From assembly GCF_009192735.1 (NCBI RefSeq), contig NZ_VTFU01000001.1, forward strand, positions 496,001 to 560,000: a stretch of 64,000 bases of DNA, written 5' to 3'. This document shows positions 17,000 through 25,646 of the stretch, piece by piece. The position numbers and the translations under genes were made by a program. Numbering within the stretch: the first letter of the stretch is position 1; each line of letters begins with the position of its first letter. Origin of the DNA: Arthrobacter gandavensis (GTDB taxonomy: Bacteria; Actinomycetota; Actinomycetes; Actinomycetales; Micrococcaceae). The notes below the pieces were generated by a model. That model was not told the DNA's origin. It searched no databases and saw nothing but the letters and a program-made list of their open reading frames with translations.

Positions 17000-18414
17000 T
17001 CCTTCAGGAAAACACCAAACTGGTCCTCGCCGGCTTCGCCCATCACGATGGGGTCGTAGACGCGGGCGGCACCGTCCACCAGGTCCAGGGGAGCGTGGAA
17101 GCCCTCCTCGGCCAGACGCACCTTGGTGGGGTGCGGCCGCTCGTCAGTGATCCAGCCCGTGTCCACCGCCGTCATCAGGATGCCGTCGGCTTCCAGCATT
17201 TCCCCGGCACTGGTGCGGGTGAGCATGTTCAGGGATGCCTTGGCCATGTTCGTGTGCGGGTGCCCGGGGCCCTTGTACCGGCGCGAGAACTGCCCTTCCA
17301 TGGCGGAAACGTTGACGATGTACTTGCGGCGCGCCGCGGAGGCTGCCATCGCCGGGCGCAGCCGGTTGACCAGCAGGAACGGGGCGGTGACGTTGCAGAG
17401 CTGCACTTCCAGCATTTCCAGCGGCTCCACTTGGTCCACCACCTGGGTCCAGCTGTTGATGGGCGCCGTGTCCGGCACCAGGCCGCCGGCATCGATCGCG
17501 GTTCCGGCGCCAAGCTTCTCCAGCGACGATGATCCGGCGGTCAGGGCCAGGGAGGTGACTGCGTCGCCGGCAAGAACCGGATGTTCGGCGATGGAACCGG
17601 CCAGCGCGGTTGGGTGCGCGTTGTGGGTATGGCCGAAGGTGACCAGTTCCGGCATGTCGCCGGCCGGCAGGGCCTCGAGTTCGGCATCCACCAGCGGCTG
17701 GTACGCGTTGGAAGAGCGCCGGACCGTCTGGGCGGCATTGTTAATCAGGATGTCCAGGGGGCCGGCGTCGGCCACTGAATCGGCCAGCGAGATCACCTGG
17801 GCCGGGTCGCGCAGGTCGATGCCGACAATGCGCAGCCGGTGCAGCCAGTCCGCTGAGTCCTCCATGGCGGCGAAGCGCCGGGCCGCGTCCTTCGGGAAGC
17901 GGGTGGTGATGGTGGTGTGCGCACCGTCGCGCAGCAGCCTCAGGGCAATGTACATGCCAATCTTGGCCCGGCCTCCGGTCAGCAGCGCACGCTTTCCGGT
18001 CAGGTCGGTGCGCGCATCGCGCTTGGTGTGGCTGAAGGCGGCGCATTCCGGGCACAGCTGGTGATAAAACGCGTCCACCACTGTGTAGGGCTGCTTGCAG
18101 ATATAGCAGTTGCGTGGCTTGAGCAGCGTCCCGGCCGAGGGGCCGTGCGCGGAAGACGTCAACTGGGCGCCGCGCGTTTCATCATCGATGCGGTCGGAGG
18201 CGCCCGTGGCGGTGCGGGCGACGACGGCGCGGTCGGCATCCGCCGCGGCGTCGCGCTTTTCGTTCTTCCGGTGTTTCTTCACGGATTTGAACATTTTGGC
18301 GGTTGCCCGCCGGACGGCGATGTAATCCGGGTGTTCCTCGTCCAGGACGTGGATGGAGGACAGGACCCGCAGGCAGGCCTGCAGGTCCTCGGGGCTCAGA
18401 TCGGGGGTGCTCAT
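16978..18414 (-). CDS. Zinc-ribbon SDR protein lacking the catalytic Tyr
   Basis: 478 aa. Residues about 1-85 are helical and basic, 100-125 hold a Cys4 cluster (CYICKQPY...LCPECAAF) likely to bind zinc, and the rest is an SDR Rossmann domain (LLTGGRAKIGMYIA, ILINNAAQT). The usual Tyr-x3-Lys becomes Thr-Asn-Met-Ala-Lys in PHTNMAKASLNMLTRT, so Lys is kept and Tyr is absent. Homologues with this layout occur in other bacteria and in fungi by my recollection; no reaction is established. It may be a binding or regulatory protein. ATG 18414; the ribosome binding site is weak. It converges on, and overlaps by 22 bp, the P-type ATPase. Confidence 0.8.
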   Translation of the reverse strand: MSTPDLSPEDLQACLRVLSSIHVLDEEHPDYIAVRRATAKMFKSVKKHRKNEKRDAAADADRAVVARTATGASDRIDDETRGAQLTSSAHGPSAGTLLKPRNCYICKQPYTVVDAFYHQLCPECAAFSHTKRDARTDLTGKRALLTGGRAKIGMYIALRLLRDGAHTTITTRFPKDAARRFAAMEDSADWLHRLRIVGIDLRDPAQVISLADSVADAGPLDILINNAAQTVRRSSNAYQPLVDAELEALPAGDMPELVTFGHTHNAHPTALAGSIAEHPVLAGDAVTSLALTAGSSSLEKLGAGTAIDAGGLVPDTAPINSWTQVVDQVEPLEMLEVQLCNVTAPFLLVNRLRPAMAASAARRKYIVNVSAMEGQFSRRYKGPGHPHTNMAKASLNMLTRTSAGEMLEADGILMTAVDTGWITDERPHPTKVRLAEEGFHAPLDLVDGAARVYDPIVMGEAGEDQFGVFLKDYKPSPW

Positions 18415-18485
18415 GAAAGTCGTTTCTGCTGTGTTTCCCGCCGGCGAAAAACACGGCGAAGGCAAATTTGCTGCCTTCCGACCTT

Positions 18486-18526
18486 ACAACGAAACACCGC
18501 GGCGCCCGGTATCCCGGGCGCCGCGG
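18486..18526 (-). terminator. Terminator of glgC
   Basis: CCGCGGCGCCCGG (18497-18509) pairs perfectly with 18514-18526 around a TATC loop. Read on the minus strand, the stem is followed by T-rich TGTTTCGTTGT. Confidence 0.75.
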
Positions 18527-18562
18527 CGGACAAACATCACAGCGGAGGTTTGCTCCGGACCG

Positions 18563-19840
18563 CTACACTGCGGCGGCCTCTGCCTCTGCCTCGGGTTCGG
18601 GCAGTGATACTTTCTGCCCCTTGCTGAGCACCGTCAAGCCGGACGCGGTGACGGTAAACCCGCGGGCAAGGTCCAGGTCCCGGTCCACGCCGATCGTTGC
18701 GCCGGGCGGAATCTGCACATTCTTGTCGATAATGGCCCGCCGGACCACGGCGCCGGCTCCGACATGGATCCCGTCCATCAGCACCGAATCGGAAACCACC
18801 GCTCCGGAGTCCACATACACGTCCTGTGCCAGTACTGAGCCCGTCACGGTGCCGCCGGAGATCACCACGCCGTTGGAGACAATCGAGTCGAACGCGCTGC
18901 CGGCCTGGTCGGCCGCGCTGCGGACGAACTTTGCGGGCGGTGAAATGCTCTGGCGGGTGTAGATGGGCCACTGCAGGTTGTACAGGTTGAACGCCGGCAG
19001 GGGCGAAATGAGGTCCATGGTGGCGTCGTAGTACGAGTCGAGGGTACCGACGTCGCGCCAGTACTGGTGGTCGCTGCCGGTGGCCCCGGGGATCACGTTG
19101 TGCGAGAAGTCGTAAACGGCGGCGTCGCCGCGCTCCACAAAGTACGGGATGATGTCCCCGCCCATGTCGTGCTTGGTGATCAGCCGTTCGGCGTCGACCT
19201 TCAGTGCCTCCACCAGGGCATCGGTGTTGAATACGTAGTTGCCCATGGACGCCAGGAACATGTCCGGGTCATCCGGCAGGCCGGGCGTGGTTGCCGGCTT
19301 TTCCACAAACGCTCCGATGCGTCCGGGACTTTCCGGATCCGTTTCGATCACTCCGAACTGATCGGCCAGGTGCAGCGGCTGGCGGACGGCGGCCACCGAC
19401 ACCGAGGCGCCGGACGCTATGTGGGCGTCCACCATCTGGGAGAAGTCCATCCGGTACACGTGGTCAGCGCCGATGACCACCACGATGTCCGGACGGGCAT
19501 CGTCGATCAGGTTCATGGACTGGTAGATCGCGTTGGCGCTGCCCAGGAACCAGCTCTTGCCGACCCGCTGCTGCGCGGGAACGGAAGCCACGTAGTTCTG
19601 CAGTTGAGTGGACAGCCGCCACGTCTCGGAAATGTGCCGGTCAAGACTGTGGGACTTGTACTGGGTCAGGACCACTATTTGCAGGTATCCCGAGTTCACC
19701 AGGTTCGACAAGGCAAAGTCGATAAGCCGGTAGCGGCCGGCGAATGGAACGGCAGGTTTTGCACGGTCCGCTGTCAGCGGCATGAGGCGCTTGCCTTCTC
19801 CACCCGCAAGGACAACGGCCAGGACCTTCTTTGGCGCCAT
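18563..19840 (-). CDS. glgC: Glucose-1-phosphate adenylyltransferase
   Basis: 425 aa; makes ADP-glucose from ATP and glucose 1-phosphate for glycogen and related alpha-glucans. The N-terminal nucleotidyltransferase domain has [14 protein letters not shown], the activator-region residues [14 protein letters not shown], the catalytic GADHVYRMD and the sugar-site FVEKP. The C-terminal third is a left-handed beta helix (hexapeptide-like [20 protein letters not shown]). Length is normal. ATG 19840. It diverges from glgA with a 205-bp gap, a common actinobacterial arrangement, so both may share control. Confidence 0.96.
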   Translation of the reverse strand: MAPKKVLAVVLAGGEGKRLMPLTADRAKPAVPFAGRYRLIDFALSNLVNSGYLQIVVLTQYKSHSLDRHISETWRLSTQLQNYVASVPAQQRVGKSWFLGSANAIYQSMNLIDDARPDIVVVIGADHVYRMDFSQMVDAHIASGASVSVAAVRQPLHLADQFGVIETDPESPGRIGAFVEKPATTPGLPDDPDMFLASMGNYVFNTDALVEALKVDAERLITKHDMGGDIIPYFVERGDAAVYDFSHNVIPGATGSDHQYWRDVGTLDSYYDATMDLISPLPAFNLYNLQWPIYTRQSISPPAKFVRSAADQAGSAFDSIVSNGVVISGGTVTGSVLAQDVYVDSGAVVSDSVLMDGIHVGAGAVVRRAIIDKNVQIPPGATIGVDRDLDLARGFTVTASGLTVLSKGQKVSLPEPEAEAEAAAV

Positions 19841-20033
19841 ATTGTGTTTCCCCTGTTTCCGCTTCTTGTCTAGCGTTGCTTGCTTTGCGCTTATTGCTCT
19901 GCGCCTGTTACTTCATACGTGTTACTTGATACGTGTCACTTGATGCTTGCTGGTTTTCGAATATTACTCCCGGCGCAGCCGTCAGTAATAAGTCTGCTGT
20001 CCTTCACACTAGATCACCCAAGCACCGGTGCAC

Positions 20034-20039
20034 TACGTT
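20034..20039 (+). promoter_or_regulatory. -10 box of leaderless glgA transcript
   Basis: TACGTT ends 6 nt before GTG 20046, and no Shine-Dalgarno sequence is present. Confidence 0.55.
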
Positions 20040-20045
20040 GGTTTG

Positions 20046-21251
20046 GTGCGAGTAGATATTGTGTCAAAGGAATTCCCGCCCGAAATCTATGGCGGGGCAG
20101 GCGTCCATGTAGCGGAACTGAGCCGGGTGCTGGCCGCTGAGGTGGACCTGCGCGTCCACTGCTTCGGCGCCCCCCGTCCGGCCGACTACCACGGGGCCGT
20201 GGTCAGCACCTATGCGGTGCCCGCGGAACTGGACGAGGCCAATCCAGCCGTCCAGACGCTGGGCACGGACCTGGAAATCCTCAGGGGCCTGGACGGCGCC
20301 GACGTCGTGCATTCGCACACCTGGTACGCCAACATGGCCGGGCACCTCGGCTCGCTGCTGTACGGCATTCCCCACGTGCTCAGCGCGCACAGCCTGGAGC
20401 CGCTGCGCCCCTGGAAGGCCGAGCAGCTTGGCGGCGGTTACGCCCTGTCCTCCTGGGTGGAAAAAACGGCGTACGACGCCGCTGCCGCCATCATCGCGGT
20501 CTCCGAGGGCATGCGGCAGGATATTCTGCGCAGCTATCCGAAGGTGGACCCGGCCAAGGTGCGCGTGGTCCACAACGGCATCGACGTTGACCTGTGGCGC
20601 CCGGACAACGATCCCGAGGGACTCAGTGCCCTGGGCATTGATGCGGACCGTCCCAGCGTGGTTTTCGTGGGACGCAATACCCGGCAGAAAGGGGTTCCGT
20701 ACCTGCTCCGTGCGGCGGCACTGCTGCCGCCCGAGGTGCAGCTGGTCCTGTGCCTGGGTGCTGCGGACACCCCGGAGCTGGCGGCGGAGACCAACGTCCT
20801 GATCGAGGAGCTGCGGCTCATGCGCAGCGGCGTCGTCGTGATTGAGCGGATGCTGCCGCGCGCCGAACTGATCAAGGTGCTCAGCTCCGCCACGGTGTTT
20901 GCGTGCCCCTCCATTTACGAACCCCTCGGGATCGTCAATCTTGAGGCCATGGCCTGCGGCACCGCCGTCGTTGCATCGGCCACCGGAGGCATTCCCGAAG
21001 TGGTGGATTCCGGTGTGACCGGCCTGCTGGTCCCGCTGGAGCAGCTCTCGGACGGCACCGGAACACCGCTGGATCCTGAGAAGTTCGTGCGGGACTTTGC
21101 CGCCGCGCTGACCGAAGTCGTGGCGGATCCTGACCGGGCTGCCCGGATGGGGCAGGCCGGACGGCAGCGTGCCACGGAGCAGTTCTCCTGGACGTCCATC
21201 GCGGCGGCCACGATGGAGGTCTACCGCTCAGTGCTTCCGCAGAAGCACTGA
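20046..21251 (+). CDS. glgA: GT4-type glycogen synthase / maltose-1-phosphate synthase
   Basis: 401 aa from GTG 20046, where the family starts (RVDIVSKEFPPEIYGGAGVH). Motifs: the N-terminal KEFPPEIYGGAG for ADP-glucose binding, VVFVGRNTRQKGVPYL at the domain junction, and EPLGIVNLEAMACG (E-x7-E). The size and the E-x7-E motif fit GT4 enzymes of the mycobacterial Rv1212c/GlgM kind, which are often annotated GlgA but make maltose 1-phosphate from ADP-glucose and glucose 1-phosphate; true GT5 GlgA is about 480 aa. It is divergent from glgC. A 9-bp inverted repeat covers its stop codon. Confidence 0.88.
   Translation: MRVDIVSKEFPPEIYGGAGVHVAELSRVLAAEVDLRVHCFGAPRPADYHGAVVSTYAVPAELDEANPAVQTLGTDLEILRGLDGADVVHSHTWYANMAGHLGSLLYGIPHVLSAHSLEPLRPWKAEQLGGGYALSSWVEKTAYDAAAAIIAVSEGMRQDILRSYPKVDPAKVRVVHNGIDVDLWRPDNDPEGLSALGIDADRPSVVFVGRNTRQKGVPYLLRAAALLPPEVQLVLCLGAADTPELAAETNVLIEELRLMRSGVVVIERMLPRAELIKVLSSATVFACPSIYEPLGIVNLEAMACGTAVVASATGGIPEVVDSGVTGLLVPLEQLSDGTGTPLDPEKFVRDFAAALTEVVADPDRAARMGQAGRQRATEQFSWTSIAAATMEVYRSVLPQKH
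21229..21250. repeat. Inverted repeat at the glgA stop
   Basis: CAGTGCTTC (21229-21237) and GAAGCACTG (21242-21250) form a 9-bp stem with loop CGCA that includes the stop codon region. Confidence 0.6.
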
Positions 21252-21273
21252 CGGCGAGCCCGCCAGAGGACAC

Positions 21274-21309
21274 GGAAGCCCCCGGCCGGTATCCCGGCCG
21301 GGGGCTTCC
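21274..21309. terminator. Bidirectional terminator between glgA and acyl-CoA dehydrogenase
   Basis: A perfect 16-bp stem (21274-21289 with 21294-21309, outer bases GGAAGC) closes on a TATC loop, between two converging genes. The T-tract is poor on both sides. Confidence 0.8.
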
Positions 21310-21341
21310 CCTGTTCGGAACTTCTTCAGTTCCCGCAGAAC

Positions 21342-23438
21342 CTAGCGCTTGGCTTTGGCAGCCTGCTTTTTGCGCTGGATCAGGATTTTTTCATCCACCG
21401 GAGATGCTCCGCTGGCCCGCATGAGCCGCTGGTATTCCATTGCTTCGTCCTGCCGGGCTTTCTCGGCGCCGGAGGCGATGGAGGCGCGCAGGTGGTCCGG
21501 GCCGTAGCCAAAGGCGTCCACCAGGTCCAGGGCGTGCGGACGAATCTTGGCCAGCAGCCGGTTGATGTACGGGCCAAGCGTGCGGGCACGCTGCGAGGAC
21601 AGCCGGCCGTGCATCAGGTACCAGGACAGGTTCTTCTCGATCAGGCACAGGCCAAACAGGTCCCGCAGCCAGGTCATGACCTGGCGGGTGCCGTCATCTT
21701 CAATGTTTTCCAGCGCACGGGTGAAGGCTTCCCACTGCAGCAGTTCGGAGTGTGCGCGGGCCGCCTCGATCAGGTCGTGCTGGTTGTTGTTGAAGACGGC
21801 AGCGCCCTTGTCCTTGGGCAGGCGGCGGGCTTCGCGCAGGGCGCCGGCCACCTCTGCCACCATGGTTCCCACGCGGTCCGTCAGCAGATCCCGCTGCGTC
21901 CGGGGATCCCGCAGGGCAATGGCGGACTTCTTCTCCGAGCCGGTGTCCGCAAAGGCCTGGACAATCTGCCGCAGGCCGGTGCGGTGCATCGTCCGGTCGG
22001 TTGCCTGTCCAACGGCGTAGCGGGCCAGGACGCCGAAGTCGGCGCCCACGAATTCCTTGGCGTAGTCGGCCAGCAGCCGCTTGGCCACCAGCTGCAGCAG
22101 CACCGTGTTGTCGCCTTCGAAGGTGACGTAGATGTCCAGGTCCGCACGCAGCGCGGTCAGCCGGTTCTCCGCCAGGAAGCCGGCGCCGCCGGTGGCCTCG
22201 CGGGCCTCCTGCAGCGTGTCCAGGGCATGCCAGGTGGACAGCGACTTCAGGCCGGCGGCCAGGGTTTCAAGATCCTGGCGGTCCTCGTCCGTGTCATGGG
22301 CGCCCGAGAACACGTCGTCGAACTTCTGCAGCAGTTCCTCGTGCGCGAAGGCCGCAGCGTACGTGGTGGCGAGCCGCGGCAGCAGCCGGCGCTGGTGCTG
22401 CTGGTAGTCCATGAGGACTTCCTCAGTGATGTCCGAGGCGCCGTTGAACTGGCGGCGTTCGGTTCCGTACTGGATGGCTGTCTTCAGGGCCATCTTGCTG
22501 GCGGCCACCGCAGCGCCGTCCAGCGACACCCGGCCCTGGACCAGGGTGCCGATCATGGTGAAGAAGCGCCGGCCCGGGCTTTCGATCGGTGAGGTGTAGG
22601 TGCCGTCCGCCGCAACGTCACCGTAACGGTTGAGCAGATTGGTGCGGGGAATGCGGACGTTGGTGAAGTGCAGCCGGCCGTTGTCGATGCCGTTCAAACC
22701 GCCCTTGACGCCGTCGTCCTCGCCACCGATGCCGGGCAGGAAGCCGTCGTCGTTGCGCAGGTCGACATAGAACGCATGCACGCCGTGGTCCACGCCGGCC
22801 GTGATCAGGTGGGCGAACACGACGGCAGCCCTGCCGTGCACGGCGGCGTTGCCGATGTAGTCCTTCCACGCCGCGCGGAAGGGGGTGTTGATGATGAATT
22901 CCTCGGCTGCCGGGTCATATTCGGCCGTGGTGGCAATGCTGGCGACGTCGGATCCGTGTCCGGTTTCCGTCATGGCAAAGCAACCGGGGATTTCCAGGTT
23001 CATGATGCCCGGAAGCCACTTCTCGTGGTGTTCCCGCGTGCCCAGGTGCATCACAGCACCTCCGAACAGGCCCCACTGGACGCCGGCCTTGATCTGCAGG
23101 GACGGGTCCGCCACCACCAGCTCGTCGAAGCCGGCCACATTGCCGCCGTGATTGTCTTCCCCTCCCACGTAGGCGGGGAAGGCGCGGTGCACGGCCTTGC
23201 TGTCCGCGAGCAGCTTCATCTGGGTCATGACGCGTTCACGGTGTTCCGTGTACGACAAGCCGGCAGGAGTATGCAGGGCCTCGGTTGCTGCGAGCGCGCG
23301 GGCCTGGAGGCGGACGTCCGCCCACTTGCCCAGCAGGGCCCGGCCGAGGGCTTCCACGTTGACGACGGCGTTGTCATCGTCGCGGACTGCGGCGCCGGCG
23401 GGGATCTGGCGTTCCGGGGTGGAGGCTACTTGCGTCAT
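21342..23438 (-). CDS. Acyl-CoA dehydrogenase/oxidase family protein
   Basis: 698 aa. ATG 23438 follows AAGGA with 7 nt spacing. It is larger than usual acyl-CoA dehydrogenases (about 380-400 aa) and looks like the acyl-CoA oxidase branch: helical N-terminal domain, CFAMTETGHGSDV for FAD/substrate binding, and YVTFEGDNTVLLQLVAKRLL, typical of ACOX. It would introduce the first double bond in fatty acyl-CoA oxidation. It lies downstream of the TetR gene on the minus strand and opposite the thiolase operon, an arrangement similar to mycobacterial fadE5. Confidence 0.88.
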   Translation of the reverse strand: MTQVASTPERQIPAGAAVRDDDNAVVNVEALGRALLGKWADVRLQARALAATEALHTPAGLSYTEHRERVMTQMKLLADSKAVHRAFPAYVGGEDNHGGNVAGFDELVVADPSLQIKAGVQWGLFGGAVMHLGTREHHEKWLPGIMNLEIPGCFAMTETGHGSDVASIATTAEYDPAAEEFIINTPFRAAWKDYIGNAAVHGRAAVVFAHLITAGVDHGVHAFYVDLRNDDGFLPGIGGEDDGVKGGLNGIDNGRLHFTNVRIPRTNLLNRYGDVAADGTYTSPIESPGRRFFTMIGTLVQGRVSLDGAAVAASKMALKTAIQYGTERRQFNGASDITEEVLMDYQQHQRRLLPRLATTYAAAFAHEELLQKFDDVFSGAHDTDEDRQDLETLAAGLKSLSTWHALDTLQEAREATGGAGFLAENRLTALRADLDIYVTFEGDNTVLLQLVAKRLLADYAKEFVGADFGVLARYAVGQATDRTMHRTGLRQIVQAFADTGSEKKSAIALRDPRTQRDLLTDRVGTMVAEVAGALREARRLPKDKGAAVFNNNQHDLIEAARAHSELLQWEAFTRALENIEDDGTRQVMTWLRDLFGLCLIEKNLSWYLMHGRLSSQRARTLGPYINRLLAKIRPHALDLVDAFGYGPDHLRASIASGAEKARQDEAMEYQRLMRASGASPVDEKILIQRKKQAAKAKR

Positions 23439-23536
23439 TGCGTGTCCTTCTCTTAGTGGTGATGCCTGGGGGTCGGGGTGAGCGCTTGGCGCGCCCTGGT
23501 CGGTGGCGGAAAGCGGCGGGGGAGCGGACCGGCTTT

Positions 23537-24229
23537 TCATGCCGGCCCCGGCTCGTAGCCAATGCCGTCGAAGAGCCAAACGGTGAGTTGGCGGGTCATT
23601 TCAGCTTCGGAAGGTTTGTCCGGGCCGGGTTCGGCGGCCAGCCACCGTTCGCCGGCGGCGCGGACCATCCCGAGTGCCGCCGTCGGCCAGAAACCGGCGG
23701 CGATCCCCAGCTTCGGGGCGGGAGATCCGCTGTCGAGGTACGCGCGCATGGCACGGTCCATCATGGTGGTGATGGCGTCAAAGAAAGAGGTCAGGCTTTC
23801 CGCGAAGCGGGGTCCCGCCGTTCCCGTGGCCTCGCCGGCGGTGACAAAGGCGTAAACGTTAGGCGATGTCTGCGCCATCTGCAGATACGCCGAGACCATG
23901 GCCTGCAGCCCGGCCCGCGGAGATTCAGCGGTTCGGCCGGCGGCCAGGATTTTGTCCTGCATCTGGGAGAGGACCACTTCACCCATCGCCTGCTGCAGTC
24001 CCGCCTTGTCTCCGAAGTAGCGGTAGTACACCGACTTCGAAGTGCCGGACGCGGCCGCGATCTCCTCCATGGATGCACCGGCGCCGAGGGCATGGACGGC
24101 GCGGCGGGCCGCCTTGATCAAATCACCGCGGCGCTCGGCGCGGTGGGCCTCCCAGCGCAGGGACCGTCCGTCCGATGGTGCGGCGGGTGGCGGTGCCGGG
24201 GAGGAGGGGTCTCGTAGAGCAGTGTTCAC
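23537..24229 (-). CDS. TetR family transcriptional regulator
   Basis: 230 aa from GTG 24229. HTH domain at residues about 33-78 (RGDLIKAARRAVHALG, MEEIAAASGTSKSVYYRYFG); the rest is an all-helical ligand-binding domain. It probably senses a fatty acyl or acyl-CoA ligand and controls the flanking beta-oxidation genes. The start is supported by TACGCT ending 7 nt upstream on the minus strand, which is also one arm of the operator at 24236-24254, so autoregulation is likely. Confidence 0.9.
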   Translation of the reverse strand: MNTALRDPSSPAPPPAAPSDGRSLRWEAHRAERRGDLIKAARRAVHALGAGASMEEIAAASGTSKSVYYRYFGDKAGLQQAMGEVVLSQMQDKILAAGRTAESPRAGLQAMVSAYLQMAQTSPNVYAFVTAGEATGTAGPRFAESLTSFFDAITTMMDRAMRAYLDSGSPAPKLGIAAGFWPTAALGMVRAAGERWLAAEPGPDKPSEAEMTRQLTVWLFDGIGYEPGPA

Positions 24230-24235
24230 GATACT

Positions 24236-24254
24236 CAGCGTATCAGGTACGCTG
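24236..24254. promoter_or_regulatory. TetR operator made of two divergent -10 boxes
   Basis: CAGCGTA-TCAGG-TACGCTG is a perfect 7+5+7 palindrome. Its right arm gives TACGCT on the + strand (24248-24253), a -10 for the thiolase operon. Its left arm read on the minus strand is also TACGCT (24242 to 24237), 7 nt before the TetR GTG. One dimer bound here would block both promoters. Confidence 0.7.
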
Positions 24255-24306
24255 GGTTGCAGTAACTCCCCTCACATTTTGCAGAACTCCCAAGGAGAAC
24301 AGACCC

Positions 24307-25644
24307 ATGGCTGCACAGCCCCAGTCCGAACACGCCGCATCCGACGGACCCACCCCTGCTCAGGCCGTCCGCAAGGCCGTCGTGATCGGCGGAAACCGCA
24401 TCCCCTTCGCCCGCTCCGGCGGCAAGTACACGTACAGCTCCAACCAGGACATGCTGACCGCAGCCCTTGACGGACTCGTGGCCCGGTTCGGCCTCCAGGG
24501 CGAGCGCATCGGCGAAGTGGCCGGAGGTGCCGTCCTGAAGCACTCCCGGGACTTCAACCTCACCCGCGAAGCCGTCCTCGGCTCGGCACTGTCGGCGGAG
24601 ACCCCCGCCTACGACGTCCAGCAGGCATGCGCCACCGGGCTGGAGACCGTCATCAGCCTGGCCAACAAGATCAAGCTCGGCCAGCTGGATTCGGCCATTG
24701 CCGGCGGCGTCGATTCCGCATCGGATGCCCCCATCGCCGTCAGCGAAGGCCTGCGCCGCGCACTGCTGGACCTGTCCCGGGCCAAGACCACCAAGCAGAA
24801 GCTGGCCGCCGTCGCCAAGATCCGGCCGCGGGACCTGTCCCCGAACGCCCCCTCCACGGGAGAGCCGCGCACCGGCCTGGCCATGGGTGAGCACCAGGCC
24901 CTGACAACCGCGCAGTGGAAGATCACCCGCGAAGCGCAGGATGAACTGGCTTTGGCCAGCCACCGGAACATGGCCGCGGCTTATGACCGGGGATTCTTCG
25001 ACGACCTCGTGACCCCGTACCGCGGCCTTTCCCGCGATGCCAACCTGCGTCCGGACACCACCATGGAAAAGCTTGGCAAGCTGAAGCCGGTCTTCGGCCG
25101 CAGCCTTGGCGACGAGGCCACCATGACCGCCGGCAACTCCACGCCGCTGACCGACGGCGCTTCGGTGGTCCTGCTGGGATCCGAAGACTTTGCCCGTGAA
25201 CACGACCTGCCGATCCTGGCGGACATCGTGGATGCCGAAGCCGGCGCCGTCGACTTTGTCCACGGCAAGGACGGGCTGCTCATGGCCCCGGCCTTCGCCG
25301 TGCCGCGCCTGCTGGCCCGCAACGGCCTTACGCTGGACGACTTCGATTTCTTCGAAATCCATGAAGCCTTCGCGGGCACGGTGCTGAGCACGCTGGCCGC
25401 ATGGGAGGACGACGAATTCTGCCGCACCCGGCTGGGCCTCGAAGGCCCGCTGGGAACGGTCGACCGCTCCAAGCTCAACGTCAACGGCTCTTCGCTTGCC
25501 GCCGGACACCCGTTCGCCGCCACCGGCGGCCGGATCGTGGCATCGCTGGCCAAGATGCTGCATGAGAAGGGTTCGGGCCGCGGCCTGATTTCCATCTGCG
25601 CCGCCGGCGGCCAGGGCCTCGTAGCGATTCTCGAGGCACGCTGA
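24307..25644 (+). CDS. Acetyl-CoA C-acyltransferase (thiolase, FadI/FadA2-like)
   Basis: 445 aa. Thiolase active-site set: nucleophile Cys about 108 in QQACATGLE, FFEIHEAFAG, SSLAAGHPFAATGGR and the second Cys in ISICAAGGQG. It cleaves 3-ketoacyl-CoA to acetyl-CoA, or the reverse. Its length and the insertion around PRDLSPNAPSTGEPRTG fit the FadI/trifunctional-beta group. ATG 24307 has AAGGAGA upstream. It is the first gene of a three-gene operon (3-bp gap, then a 4-bp overlap). Confidence 0.92.
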   Translation: MAAQPQSEHAASDGPTPAQAVRKAVVIGGNRIPFARSGGKYTYSSNQDMLTAALDGLVARFGLQGERIGEVAGGAVLKHSRDFNLTREAVLGSALSAETPAYDVQQACATGLETVISLANKIKLGQLDSAIAGGVDSASDAPIAVSEGLRRALLDLSRAKTTKQKLAAVAKIRPRDLSPNAPSTGEPRTGLAMGEHQALTTAQWKITREAQDELALASHRNMAAAYDRGFFDDLVTPYRGLSRDANLRPDTTMEKLGKLKPVFGRSLGDEATMTAGNSTPLTDGASVVLLGSEDFAREHDLPILADIVDAEAGAVDFVHGKDGLLMAPAFAVPRLLARNGLTLDDFDFFEIHEAFAGTVLSTLAAWEDDEFCRTRLGLEGPLGTVDRSKLNVNGSSLAAGHPFAATGGRIVASLAKMLHEKGSGRGLISICAAGGQGLVAILEAR

Positions 25645-25646
25645 TC

